A DNA stretch of 64,000 bases from Tretioscincus oriximinensis (GCA_022410635.1 JAJVDF010000139.1:1694680-1758679); one strand, 5' to 3'. Shown: positions 44,515 through 56,466, counted from the stretch's first letter. Translations and numbers: made by a program. Notes: generated by a model from the sequence alone, not told the origin.

Positions 44515-44700
44515 GCTGTGTGCACACAAATTTTCTTCTACCTCGTTCGTAGCACAATCAGGAAGTCTCGGGCACAAGTGCTAATCACTTTTCAATAGTC
44601 AACCTGCAATAAACACCTTTTCTCCCAGAATAAATTATTGCTCAGTTATTCAGGCATATATTTCTAGAATATACACCCTATATAATACACTACACTATGA
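44515..44700. mobile_element. Harbinger-like MITE (family H, copy 7, partial)
   Basis: 'gctgtgtgcacacaaatttt', 'ctacctcgttcgtagcacaa' and 'ctcgggcacaagtgctaat' match the reverse of 37332-37732. The far end is lost. Confidence 0.6.
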
Positions 44701-46150
44701 TGGCTGTATATATCTTCCTTTTGTGGATGTTCTTTTCAGAAACAAGGCTTTCAGAGTTATGCTAAAGGTTTGTGAATCTCCTGTCATCCGTATATCAAAA
44801 GCTCAAGTTTTCTTTGTCGTCGGTGAAGTTCCTTCTATTGCCTTCATTTGCTCTTTTTATTTCTTTCTATGCCTCAACCCACTAGGCAAGATACATTTAC
44901 AGAATGAAGACGACCTTTAGTATAGCTAAATATTTGTATATTTAAAGACAACCCAAGCTGCATCACCAGCAAGACATGTGGCACATTTTGCAACAAATGT
45001 AAAGCTTAGACCTCTANTCAGAGACTGCGGTTCAGCTGTCAAGGTGCTATCATTCTTGGGAAAGGTGAGATGATTTAGAGGCCACAAGAAGCTTAATTTT
45101 TCTTGATCACCACGTGCAACCTGGAATTTTAATGGCAGGCATAATTAATTCTTCTGATGTTAATCATCAGGGCTGGACTCTACAATTATCAGCCGCGCAC
45201 AGCTGGGGCATGATGCAGACATGAAAAATTAGGAAAATGAATCGGTAATAGGGTGGCAGATTTAATCTGCATCGTGAAAACAAAGTTAAAAAGAAGGGAG
45301 ACCGGGAGAAATTCAGCCGAAGCTTTTGTGCCAATAAGTGCTGACAGAACTGAAAAATGTTGCCGATGTCCAAAGTGATTGGTAATTACCAAGCCATTGA
45401 ATTTTTTATTGTCAATTTATCATTGCACCGGAGGTTAAATTTAACATCTTCTTCTAAAGCCATCATTCTAGAAAGAAGGCAAGCTTTGCGTCACGTGACC
45501 TCAGGAGTCAGGGAAAGGTTAATCAGGTATTCCTTTTGCTGGTGTGCAAGTCAAAATAATTCTTCCTTTCTGGGGCGTTGTTGTTGCTGTGTGCATGGGG
45601 GACGGAGATGTGGAGTTCTTTTATATTTGAATCACCTGTGCATTTCTGCTCAATACCATTTCCTTTTGCAAGTGTTTCAGTTGCTGCTTCCTTTACCCAT
45701 GTTGCTGCATTTTTAACAAGCTCTGAATTTCTCCTTTTCTTTCTCCCAGAAGAGGAATAATAATAATAAAAATTGTAGAACACATTCAAAAGGAGACACA
45801 TCTAGGCTTTTGTACATATTTCTGTCTGCATGTCCCCATTTACACTTTTTTCAAATAAAATGTTGTATTTCAGAAACCTTTATCAGAATTTTTTCCCTTC
45901 CTCCTTTTAAAAATGAGCTGCGGTCACTGTGTTGTTGCTTGATGTGCTTTTAAAATGAATTTTATTTGCTTTTCACAATGTCCCCAAACAGTAATCCTTC
46001 TTTAAAAGCTTACATCATTCCACATTTTTCAAATATTGTACTGTATCTTTAATGTGAAAATCTGTGGAGGGTAAACCAAATAGTTTAAAGACTTCTACCC
46101 CCATTGGTACCTCTGCATGCTTACTTAGAAGTCTGTCCATATTTGGTAAA
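44701..46150. other. Repeat-poor region, candidate conserved non-coding DNA
   Basis: 45110-45480 has no repeat signature and is dense in homeodomain-type sites, including 'attggtaattaccaa' at 45380-45394. Overlapping minus-strand frames (45167-45392) are not supported as coding. Function is inferred from sequence style only. Confidence 0.35.
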
Positions 46151-46152
46151 GA

Positions 46153-46346
46153 TAGGCTGATCAGATGACCCCTTTTGGAGGGGAGTTGAAAACCCATTTT
46201 GGGGGTGCCTCCCAGTTTTTTCTGAGAAAGCTTTTTTCAAAAAAAAANTTTTTTTTCAATTTTTTCCCCCCAGAAAACACTGGGAGATACCCCAAAAACG
46301 GATTTTCAAACCCACTCACCCCAAAAGGGGTCATCTGGTCAGCCTA
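46153..46346. mobile_element. Palindromic foldback MITE (copy 4)
   Basis: The element is 46155-46344 between TA dinucleotides. It starts ggctgatcagatgacccc (one change from the family) and ends ggggtcatctggtcagcc. The arms fold back around an A/T loop. Confidence 0.83.
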
Positions 46347-48140
46347 GTGAAGATGAATCATAAAAAAAACCATTGGGCCACAGCATTAAATATGGTTAGA
46401 TACTCCAGCTGTTATCACTAGCTGTTATCACTTGTATTTTTAAGGTAGTGTTGCAATTTCCACCATGACAATGCAANCTGTATAACAAAGCAATATTTCT
46501 ACCATTTCTCAAATGAGTTTTGATGCCATGAATCAATATTTACAGTTGTAAACATGTGAACGTTAGAGGTTTTGTGTGCACATTTTAAAATAGAAATGAC
46601 GTGTGTCTAGTTTGGCCCTCCACATGTTAAATTCTTTTGTTCTCTATGTTTCTTCTACCTTTTAATAGGAGATGAAATTAACCTTTTGCTACCGTAACTT
46701 CCTAATCTAATCATTCTCTCTTTCTTTTTCATTGTGCAGGCACTANAGTTGCTCCTGAATCCAGAGGTGTGTTCTGCTGAAAGGGAATAGTATGCATTTT
46801 CTATAAATTAAATATGGAAATGACCTTTAGGAGAAAGCTGGGGAAAGGATCAATATGTGCATTAATTACAGCAATTCATTATCCAAATAAATGTAGAACT
46901 TAGCTTTTTTGCTGGATATAAACTTAGGTACACAAGGTGTTTACAAGAGACAAAGGCTTTTGATCCTGCTGTGTTAATCTACAGATAAAAAGAAACAGAA
47001 GGCAAAGGAGTCATCTTTAGCCTTAATACGTAGGCTCCTCTGGGGATATCCTAGCTGGGGTCAATTCCCACATGCAGGCAATGAATTATTGATGCTGAAT
47101 ACAAAAGCTACCCAACGTGAAACGCATTGCTATCACCTAGCAAATCCCTTGGACGATCTTTATGGTCTTACCTTTTTATTATTAAAGTCAGTGCATAAAG
47201 CAAGATCACCACTTTCATTGCTCTTATAATCAGCCCCATTGTAGCTGTCCATTTATTTGTGTGGGAACACCGAGACGGAAAAGATTGACCTGAAAATGAA
47301 ATATTTAGGTTCTTAATACACGAGGAGAAGGCTTGAAAATATACTGCATACATGATTCCAAGAAAGGTGCAGTGAATTATGGAGAAGATGTCCTGCTTGC
47401 CTGCTCAATTAGTACTATCTATTCCTGGTTTTTTTTTTCCTTAAGAACACTCCAAGAATATAATTTTTCCTTCACAGTGTTTAGAGGCTTTCTTTTATAG
47501 CTGGATGATAAATTGCCACAGGAAGGCTTTTCGTGCAAAACCCAACTGCAAAGTATGATTTTAATTCTGTGGGATTTCGTACCGCAGCCCTTGCTCCAGT
47601 GGGGGCCTGGCGATGCACATTAGATGGGAAAGTTTCACTATTTTAATTGGATGCCGTCCAAACTTGCAAGTAATTAAGAATCAATTTGGAGCCATTAGCA
47701 AGTGGGGCCAGCTAGCCAGTATTGCATATTTCAAAAGAGTTAGTTTTAATGAGAGGAGTTCCTGGATGCTGGAGGGAGGGAACACAAGAGAGAGATTAAA
47801 GATTGTGTAGGGACTGTGTGTTGCTGCTAAACAAAACAACTAATGGTATATGGAAAGATGCTGAACTTGTACTCCTCTCTAATTGATCTACTTACTGTTC
47901 TTGAGGAAACTTTTAAAAATGAATGTGGGTATTTACAGTGCATTAGTGGTTCACTGCCAATTTATAAACATTAAAAATAGGCACAGTCTTAGTTTCCCTT
48001 GGTTGTGGAAGCTTGTGTTATCTCTTTTAAAACTTGTTAACCTTACAAGTGGCAAACTGTTTTGTTCTCTTTTTCATCCTGTAGGTTTTGCTAATACTGG
48101 GATCTCTACAGATGACATTTTTGGCAAAATCACATAAATA
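46347..48140. other. Repeat-poor unassigned DNA
   Basis: 47030-47160 and 47530-47770 read as single-copy sequence with TAAT-type motifs. A polypyrimidine-AG ('tttttcattgtgcag') at 46726-46740 resembles a splice acceptor, but no coding exon follows it. Confidence 0.35.
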
Positions 48141-48144
48141 TTTT

Positions 48145-48710
48145 TAAATCAACCTTATCGGGGGTCAGCTTCCCCGATATTCAATGACATGAGACGGTAT
48201 CATGAGGTAGCTTGCCCCGGAGTTATGAACACGTGTCGAAGGATTCACACGGGCAANGCTTCAGGAACAACAAGCATTCTAGGAGGGTCCATGGATCATG
48301 GAATTCCTCCAGAAGGGCTCTGTGCGTCAACTTTTATTGACCTCAGTATCAGAAGGCNTGATTTAGGATTATGACGAGGTAAAAGGGGCTGGCACACCCC
48401 ACGTGGGTCAGGTGGTGANACCTGTGTGACGNGTTTCTCTCCTCCCCAAGTGGGTGCAGCCTGGTCTGGAGCTTCCGAAATTGGGCATGTTNGTGTGTAT
48501 GTGTGGCTACCTGAATGGACCTGGTTATCCTTTGTGTGCCTCAATCAAGATGTTAATGGTAAGGAAACCATAACTCACACTTTGGCACACAGGCTTGATT
48601 GCCTCTGAATAGCGTTGCTTCAGGCACCCATTAAGGCTAATGATTCTGGCCAGGGGTACTCAGCCTGAGCAAACATGAAACTTCCCTTCTACTATACCTG
48701 ATACAATAGC
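48145..48710. other. CpG-rich block of unknown origin, possible LTR or retroelement UTR
   Basis: Markedly richer in CpG and less A/T-rich than its flanks, with several Ns. It contains 'accttatcgggggtcagctt', 'gagtcccc'-like and 'cacaccccacgtgggtcagg' segments. No complete LTR boundaries, primer-binding site or coding region is visible. It may be a relatively young retroelement fragment. Confidence 0.3.
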
Positions 48711-49009
48711 CCTTACTGAGACAAAAGAGGTCACCTCACCAGGGTGCCTTTGGGCAAGGAAGGGAGATAATCTTGTTTCCTGAGAGGCACTAGGTCAGGA
48801 CTTAGGCTTGACCAGAGAGATTTTTGCAAAATATTACCCAGAGACCTCACTTTGGCTAACCCAGGTCAATACAGGAATAGGAATATATTTAATATTAATT
48901 CCAATTATTATGTGTCCCCATGGAGAACCCCATCACAACCTCAGTCCTGACAATGGTAGCTTCCCAACTACAACTTTAAATCCAGTATTTCTTAAACTGG
49001 AGACAACAC

Positions 49010-49392
49010 ATTTGAAAGTACTTTTCCATTCACCTCCAATTTTCCTCGCAGTTTCCTCGGCCCCTGTTACATTTCCTGTTATTCTCTTGACCTATGAAGC
49101 CTCAGAAGTCATTGATTTCCTTACTACAGTTCCCAACATTCTCTGTGAACAGAGAGCTAATGAGCTTTTTACAGTGAGCTCAAAGTCTCACGAGATTTAG
49201 CATGTTCACGTAAAGAAGCCATACAGAAGCTTTCTTTNGGATTATGAAAAACTGTGCTGCTGAATCGGAAAAAATGAGCAAACAGAAAAACCTGGACAAA
49301 GGGCCTTTTTACGGAGTGGATGACTGATCTTCCATGAGTAAATGAGGCAAATTCTACATTATATTGTTGCCAACTTGCTAAATATCCTGAAT
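49010..49392 (+). repeat. Old dispersed repeat with SBS-like motif (family F)
   Basis: Collinear with 33765-34090. At 49123-49140 it reads actacagttcccaacatt, one base from the actacaattccca core over its first 13 bases. It ends 'cctgaatggggatggggtc' before a C run at 49420-49432. Confidence 0.62.
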
Positions 49393-49579
49393 GGGGATGG
49401 GGTCTAAACTATCACAATTCCCCCCCCCCCCCTCATTTTTTTTACTGGTTTAGTCCAGTAATTCAAAACTGAAGCTAGATTAACAGCATGTGCCTGACTC
49501 TAGCTTTGTTAGCTGATACCTTAACATTATCACAAGTGGTTGGGAAATTATGCATTTGTATATCAGTTGGTAAAATCAG

Positions 49580-49800
49580 ATGCTACATCCTGATATGGTG
49601 AATAATACAATTAAAAGCAGAGTTTATGTTTCATTTGCCTCACTACTTTGTTATAAAAACAAGCAGATTATGGGTTTCAAAACNAATTATCTGGTCTATT
49701 GGTTCGCTGGGATAACCACTATATAAATGTTATTGCGAAAAGGCTATGCTGTGTGGATAGCTCTGATGAGAAACTGAAAGGGTGAGAGATGAAGATATTG
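49580..49800 (+). repeat. Unclassified dispersed repeat (family Q, copy 1)
   Basis: It shares order and orientation with 53345-53535: 'tttcatttgcctcactact', 'agcagattatgggtttcaaa', 'tatctgg', 'aaaaggctatgctgtgtgga' and 'aaactgaaag'. No coding and no clear termini. Confidence 0.55.
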
Positions 49801-50209
49801 ACAGCAAACTATCCAATGAGTCATTCTTTGTCAAGTGGGACAAGTTTAAGGATCCTCACCATCTCAGATTTTGATGAAATTTGTTAAACAGGTTCCTTAT
49901 GGGGACGCCTAGAACCTCCAATTACTTGAGGGTTCTCTGGAATCTCCAATTTTTAGTCTTATGNCCTAAACTTTTGCACAGCATAGTTTATATCATAAGG
50001 AAACCATGTAGCAAATTTCATCAAGATCTGAGGTGGTGAGATGGGGACCCCCACTCCACTTGACATGGAACAGCTCCAATAGAATTTGGGATGAGGGACT
50101 AATGGACTTCCTCTTGACAGCCAGCAAACAAAATTTCTGATGGGAGAGTGTGTCACATGATTGGGAAATATCACTTGTCAAGGTGCTGACAGAATGACAA
50201 AACTCAAAA

Positions 50210-50466
50210 TATATTATTTATTATTTATTTATACTTAAATCCCGCCCTATACTCAAAGGTCTCAGGGCAGCCAACCGTAGGAGGCGCACACATAGCTTTT
50301 GTTGCTTTTTCCATAACAGACACCCTGTGAAGTAGATGGGGCCGAGAGAGCTCTAAAGAACTGTGATTGAACCAAGCTCACCCAGCTGGCTACCTGGAGG
50401 AGTGTGGAATCAAACCAAGAGTCTACCACATAAGAATCCAACACTCTAACCAATACACCAAAAGGC
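50210..50466 (-). repeat. tRNA-derived SINE with (AAAT)n tail, left member of inverted pair
   Basis: The tail is 'ttatttattatttattta', followed by 'tcccgccctatactcaaagg' and 'tctcagggcagccaaccgta'. The tRNA-like head is at 50405-50465 (minus strand 'ggtgtattggttagagtgtt', then 'cttggtttgattccac'). The head abuts the neighbouring copy at 50467. Confidence 0.8.
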
Positions 50467-50690
50467 AGCATTCAATTCCCCACTCTTCCGTGAAAGCCTG
50501 CTGGTGACCTTGGGCCAGTCACAGTTCTTTAGAATTCTCTCANCCCTACCTACTTCACAGGTTGTCTGTTGTGGAGAAAGCAACAAAAACTATATGTGCC
50601 AGCCTTTGGTTGGCTGCCCTGAGACCTTTGGATATAGGGCNGGATATAAGTACAAACAAGCAAACCAGAATATCAGGAAATTCCACAATA
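50467..50690 (+). repeat. tRNA-SINE copy, right member of inverted pair
   Basis: It begins inside the post-B-box region ('caattccccactcttccgtg', 'gaccttgggccagtcacagt') and runs to 'gccctgagacctttggatat' and 'gcnggatataagtacaaa'. It is the reverse complement of 50215-50400, so the pair can form a hairpin of about 180-bp arms. The tRNA-like head is mostly missing. Confidence 0.78.
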
Positions 50691-51225
50691 AAGAAGTGGC
50701 TTGCGGATACAGCCTAATTAACTTCACTGCTCTTTCCAGATCATATGAGAAATGATTTAAATATTTAATAAAATAGAAAAGGATAACATAATATTGAAAT
50801 CCTTACCTAACTTTGAAGAAATAAAGTTTAAATGCCTATTGTTACATTGGGAGAGTTCTGTATTTAATCCCAAAGTAGTAACGCAATAAATCAAGAGAAG
50901 ACATCTGGATGTCCTCCCACTATTTCTGTTTCAAATGGCAACTTCCCCGGAGATTTATATGCCGAGAAATTATTTGGGATTTATTTTCAGTCTAAGGTAG
51001 AACAAACACAAATGCAACAGTGCATTGCATTGTTGCATTGCTATTTTTCAAAAAGTCCCAATAATGACATACATTTGTGGTCTCCGAATAAAAAAGGGTA
51101 GTGCTGAGGAATCAAGAGCNTATATACAAGCAGCTTGATGTTTGACCAGGTTAGCAATTTAGATCAACTGGAAACTAGGTATAGAAATGAAGTAATCACA
51201 AGTGTCAGCAACAAGGGGAAATGTT
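50691..51225. other. Unassigned A/T-rich DNA
   Basis: Nothing recognised apart from a 'tgcattg' cluster near 51015-51045. Confidence 0.4.
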
Positions 51226-51418
51226 AGGGTTGCCGTAAACTAAGTGTCTGAAACCAGGACACAATTTAGAAATTAGTCTCNTCCCCTCATGGTAGTGCAC
51301 ATGTGTGCATGCGTACTCACGCATGGCGGCACATGCACATGGCAAGGAAAGGCAACAAACCACCAAGTGGGCGGGAAGGTCTGGGCGATGGGACGGGCAG
51401 CACAGCAGGAGGAGGAGG

Positions 51419-51708
51419 NNNNNNNNNNNNNNNNNNNNNNNNNNNNNNNNNNNNNNNNNNNNNNNNNNNNNNNNNNNNNNNNNNNNNNNNNNNNNNNNNN
51501 NNNNNNNNNNNNNNNNNNNNNNNNNNNNNNNNNNNNNNNNNNNNNNNNNNNNNNNNNNNNNNNNNNNNNNNNNNNNNNNNNNNNNNNNNNNNNNNNNNNN
51601 NNNNNNNNNNNNNNNNNNNNNNNNNNNNNNNNNNNNNNNNNNNNNNNNNNNNNNNNNNNNNNNNNNNNNNNNNNNNNNNNNNNNNNNNNNNNNNNNNNNN
51701 NNNNNNNN
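51419..51708. other. Assembly gap of 290 Ns
   Basis: The sequence is unknown. The left edge is (GGA)n and the right edge is (GAA)n, so the gap probably lies in a purine microsatellite that failed to assemble. Open frames crossing it are artefacts. Confidence 0.98.
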
Positions 51709-51803
51709 AAGAAGAAGAAGAAGAAGAAGAAGAAGAAGAAGAAGAAGAAGAAGAAGAAGAAGAAGAAGAAGAAGAAGAAGAAGAAGAAGAAGAAGAAGAA
51801 GAA
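51709..51803. repeat. (GAA)n microsatellite, about 31 units
   Basis: A pure gaa repeat to 51803. Its true length is unknown because it starts at the gap. Confidence 0.95.
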
Positions 51804-52070
51804 AAGCCAACCCTGCTGCTGCTTTGATGGCTGTTGCTGCCTCTCTGTGGGGCGGTGATTGCTTTGGACCCAGATGGGAGGGGCGAAAGAAACTGGTGAT
51901 AAATCTGCCTCCGTCCCTCTGTCCCTCCCTCCTCTTCTTCCTCCTCCTTCTCCTGACGTCGTGGAAAACCAGGATTTTAATATATTTTTATTAAACCGGA
52001 CGGGACAATTTTTTTGTCCACAAATCCGGGACAATCCCAGTTTTCCAAGACATATGTCAACCCTAGGAAA

Positions 52071-53340
52071 TGAAGAATATTTAAATTAAAGCAGGTGTTA
52101 TGTATTTTTTAATAGCAGATAAGGGCAACGGTCCCTTCCACACAACGAGTGAAACGAGCAATCAGAAATTGATGGTGGATTTCGCTGGGATCAAACCTTC
52201 CTACTCCTCCTTCATCTTCTGGAATGGTATGCAATGTAAAAGGACAATAAACTGGTAATTACTAATATCTCCTATAAAACCTTTTAAAAAATAAATATCT
52301 AAAATATCCCGCTATAATGGAATAAATAAGTGATGCCAGGGTGCAGCATCTAATTGGCCACACCTTGATTCCCCCACCTGCCTCCTATCATTGCAGCATC
52401 CTGCTGAAGGAGGCCATAAGCAAGTCAATATTCCTGCAGTGTCACTTCTGCTGAAATACACAGAGCAATGAACGGTGAAGCTGATGCTGCATTTTTTCCT
52501 NCAAGGTTTTCTTTAGCAGGGTTTGGGGTCAAAGTGAGTTCCTCTTTGCTTCCGTTTTTAATGCGATCTGCAGCAATTGGTTTCCCTTTTTTTAAAAAAA
52601 GCATTTTTCTGAATTGCACATGTATGCATAATTGCTCTTTCTTGCCCTTTATGGCTGCATATTTGAAGATAACTGCCTCTACGGCTACACAATACATTTA
52701 CCATCCTAGCTGCCCTATCTTTTTAGATTTTTATTTTTTGCAGAAAAGTTCATGTTTATTCATAGAAGCACACTACTCNTGGGCATCCTTTATTCCTGTC
52801 AAGCGCTGGGATTGACCGATATCTTGATTCATCCTCTAATATAATGTGTTATATTAACAAACTCGTAGAATAAGCCCATTGCCTGAGTTNAATGNAGTTG
52901 GGGGGGGNGGGGAGCAGTAATAGCATAATCTTCCTCCCCACTTCATGTTCCTCCTCCCCACTTCCCACTTTGTTCCTTCTGTGTTCCTGCTGTTGTGCTG
53001 TGCTGGGTTCCATGGCAACACTCCAGGGCTTGGGATTCGTCCAAATATTGTCCAATCACAGCGCCTTCAGGGACTATGGTGACTCTGGAAAATATATAGA
53101 GAGATGTTTATTTATTTGAAGGCTTGTGTCTGTTTCTCCCCTTGTGCCTCAGCTTGCTGAAATATCTGCAGCTCACTGCTCAGTTTCTCAATTATGCCAT
53201 TGTGCACCAGATTGTCTTTGTGTTCTCTTGCACCCATCTTTTGCCTCCAGCACTCTTGGTTGTTTTTTGGATCTATAGTCTCCAGTTTTTGAAGTGGTGT
53301 CGGTATCTTAGGTAGGNTGCAATAACATTGGCTACATCTA
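52071..53340. other. Unassigned DNA with an X-box-like site
   Basis: No gene recognised. gttccatggcaac at 53007-53019 resembles an RFX X-box, and ccaatca at 53052-53058 is a CCAAT-type site. The open frame at 52468-52815 has no domain. Confidence 0.35.
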
Positions 53341-53344
53341 GAGA

Positions 53345-53535
53345 GAATCAACAATCCACTTGAAAGTTGAATTCCTGTTTCATTTGGCTCACCAGGATGT
53401 TACAAAACTGGCAGATTGTGGGTTTTAAAACTGAATATCTGGATTATATCAGACTGCTATATAGAGATATGGCAAAAAGGCTGTGCTGCGTGGATAGGTC
53501 TTGNGATAAAACTGCAAAAGGGGACAGGGAAATTA
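53345..53535 (+). repeat. Unclassified dispersed repeat (family Q, copy 2)
   Basis: Collinear with 49580-49800: 'ctgtttcatttggctcacca', 'ggcagattgtgggttttaaa', 'aaaaaggctgtgctgcgtgg' and 'aaactgcaaaagg'. Confidence 0.55.
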
Positions 53536-55358
53536 CTCTGATGTAGAACAATTTATTAGTTCAGAACAGGGAAAGGTGTGTGTTATTTGTTTAACTAATA
53601 CACGGATTATATCATATGGATTCCAAGCTGGGTGAATCCAGCAGCGGACTGGGTCATGGGGGGGAGGGGGAGTGAGAGACACCCACTGGATGGCAGCCCA
53701 GTGGGAGGGAGCACGCAGGGACGATAGGTGCCTAACCGAGGGAACTCATACGTCACGTGCCAAATTCCCCACCTAGTGCATTCGAGAAATACCACACTGT
53801 ATTGAACATCATGTACACATATGCAAAGTGTCAAGCACCACAGACCAGGCACAGCATTTAAAATTCAGGTGACCCCTAGGATGGGTAGGAGGGCCCACTG
53901 CATCAGGGGCCCAGTTGNCATTGGCCTAGCAGGGACCCTGACCAGTCAGCCCCGGGTGAATCAAAAGCCAGAATTAATATAGGCAGATGATGCCACTCTG
54001 ATGAAAGAAAGTGAAGAAGAGTGAAAGAGCTTTTAGATGGGTATGAAAGAAAAAAGGACAGATGTTGGCTGGAAACTCAACATTAAAAAAAAATTCTAAA
54101 AGCACCCAAATCCCATAACATTTTAGCAGAAAAAGAGGAGAAAGAACTGGAAGCAGTGACATATTTTATTAACTTCAGTGCAAAGATCACTGCAGCTAGT
54201 GACAGCAACCAGAAATTGAAAGAAGCTTGCTCTTTGGAAGGAAAGCTTGGACTACATGTTAAGAACGCGAGGCAACATCTTGTAAACAAAAGTCTATATA
54301 GTCAAAGGTATGGTGTTCCCAATGGATGACTTTGAATTGGGCTATGAAGAAGACTAAAACCAAAGAATTAAAGTATGATGCTTGAGAAAAGTTTGGTGAA
54401 GAAGGGGGCGGGGAGCTAAAGTACAAGAAATTTGGACTGGAGAGGGTGAGTGACCATTATTGTAACCCAGGACCAAGATGTTGTGTTATAGGGCAGGTTG
54501 TAAATTAAACAACATGAAATATGAACAGGAATATGAAATAACAGGAATATGAAATAAATGAGATCCGACAAAATGACTAGTTTGCTCAGATTTTGCATTA
54601 GATCAAAGGACAGATTGGAAATGGTACTGTGGTTTGCATTAAGCTTGCATGAAGTTTGCACAAATTCACAAGCCCCCTGTTAATGTGTTTGGAGATATCC
54701 AAGAAAACCTAGGGATGGAGACATCCAAGGAAACCCAGAGAGACACGTCTTACAAAGCTCCTTGCACATTAAATACGTATGATAAATAATGCATTGCCTT
54801 GCTATGAGGCATATTCAGCTTTGACATCAATGCAATATATTTATTTAACTCTACAAGACACACATCCAAACAGTGTAAACAATAAATTCTTCATATCCAT
54901 TCTCTCTCTTGCTCCTGGCCAACTCATTTAAATGTTATTAATTTCTTCAGGAGCTTCTCTGTGTGCTAATTGTGCAATCCACTCTAACAATTACAGTTAC
55001 AAAACAAATAAGCAAATCTCTGTGAATGCATGCCTATCAAAATGGACCAAAGAAAAATGCCGCCGGGAGGGAAAAACACAGGCTATCTAAACAATATGGA
55101 CATATTTTTGCCACTTTGTATGTGTATGAGGCTGTGGCTACAACACTGGTTATTAGACTAAACGTTCAGTGTGCTAAAGATCTTCTCACTACCCTTCGAA
55201 AAGAAGCCAAAATGCCAACATGTGAGCTCTGTTTGGTACTTATTCCATGTTTAAAATGTTTGATAAGTAGATTTCAATTATGCTTAATTTTTAAAGATCT
55301 TTTTTAATTTTTTTTAAAAAGTTTTAAATCTGCAATGCCAAAGGGTTCCAACTGAGAT
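53536..55358. other. Unassigned DNA; 54750-55020 looks single-copy
   Basis: 53600-54420 and 54750-55020 have no repeat signature. The latter is A/T-rich with TAAT-type motifs. I do not see coding evidence for the short frames. Confidence 0.35.
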
Positions 55359-55359
55359 A

Positions 55360-55816
55360 AAACAAATTGAACAAAATCATGCATGGGATAGACAGGGTGA
55401 ATAGAGAAAATATATTTTCTCTATCACACAACACTAGGACCAGGGGGCACTCCTTGAAACTGTTGGGTGGAAAAGGAAAGTATTTTTTCACCCAGAGGGT
55501 TATCGGCCTGTGGAATTTACTTCCTGAAGAGGTGGTGGTAGCTAACAGCTTGGATAGCTTCAAGACTGGACTAGACAGGTTTATGGACACCCAGGGTATA
55601 AATGGGCACTAGGATGGATGTCTGGATGTTGCCTCTNNGATGGAGCAACAGGCAGGACTCCTGAGATACCATTTGCAGGGAGTCATGAACAGGNGCNTAT
55701 TTTGCTNTCCTCTGTTCGGACTGCCCAGGTGCATCTGGTGGGCCTCTGTGTGACACAGAATGCTGGACTTGATGGGCTGTGGCCTGATCCAGTATGGCTC
55801 TTATGCTCTTATGAAC
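55360..55816 (+). mobile_element. CR1 3' end (plus orientation), well preserved
   Basis: The plus strand reads MHGIDRVNRENIFSLSHNTR, then frame-shifted KLLGGKGKYFFTQRVIGLW and NLLPEEVVVANSLDSFKTGL, DRFMDTQGINGH and a stop. This is the C-terminus of the CR1 ORF, followed by the 3' UTR and the tail 'cttatgctcttatgaac'. It shows how the minus-strand copies should read. Confidence 0.9.
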
Positions 55817-55864
55817 AGTTGGCCAAAGTAGAAATGGCATACATACACATGTGAAAATCTATAA

Positions 55865-56225
55865 ACAAGGTATTGGTGGCTAACACTAACAAAACAACCA
55901 GCTTCTGATTTCTAATCTTCCAGCAGAATTTGTTTCCAGTTTTATGGTTTTTCGTTGTATTCGTGCCTGCTTTTCTATCCGGTTTTTTCATGATGTCAAG
56001 TCCTTACCATAAAAGCTTGGACATCTGGCAGCATCACAAAGGTGGCAGTAGCAATAGCAGCAGTCCAAATGTGTTCAAGGTGAAACAGAGCTGTTGTTGT
56101 GTTGGTGGTGAGGCCTGCTGGGAAATGTAGTTTGAACAGCAGGCAGCCTCTTCTGCTCAGCCTGTGCAAGGCCCTGCTCTGTGGACTTAAAGATCCCAGC
56201 CTACACTGCAGATAGCCCTAGGCAA
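55865..56225 (+). repeat. Unclassified dispersed repeat (family R, copy 2)
   Basis: Collinear with 28435-28795. It contains 'ccagcttctgatttctaatc', 'ttgtttccagttttatgg', 'aaaagcttggacatctggca' and the SBS-like gctgggaaatgtagt (56117-56131). Confidence 0.6.
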
Positions 56226-56301
56226 GACAATGAAAAGAAATAAGTGTAGTGATTTTTTTAGAGATTTCACTAAAACGTACAGTAGTTTGGATATAGTCAT
56301 G

Positions 56302-56466
56302 GTTAACATAAGAACATAAGAAGAGCCATACTGGATCAGGCCAGAGCCCATCTAGTCCAGCATTCTGTCTCATACAGAGGCCCACCAGATAGGTAGGGGT
56401 AGGCATATTCCGACTGGGCAAAATATGCACCAGTTCATGACTCCCTGCATATGGCTTTTCAGGGCT
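56302..56466 (-). mobile_element. Short CR1 3' end
   Basis: It starts 'aacataagaacataagaaga' and ends near 'tatggcttttcagggc'. Only the last 165 bases are present. Confidence 0.8.

Larger units (their letters stand above)
51226..52070. mobile_element. Probable DNA transposon or MITE with TTAGGGTTG-type ends, spanning the assembly gap
   Basis: The left end is 'ttagggttgccgtaaact' (51227) and the right end is 'catatgtcaaccctag' (ending about 52067), inverted over about 9 bases. The subterminal 'accaggacacaatttag' and 'aatccgggacaatcccagtt' fit the type of MITE whose ends read as paired 'gggac' blocks. The middle holds a GAA microsatellite and the N gap, so the structure cannot be confirmed. 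Confidence 0.5.

Noticed and set aside
46726..46760. Splice-acceptor-like polypyrimidine tract followed by CAG
   Set aside because: No open frame with coding character or a donor site follows; such strings are common by chance.
51205..52034. Open frames of 174-253 codons crossing the gap
   Set aside because: Most residues are unknown (N), and the rest come from the GAA repeat.
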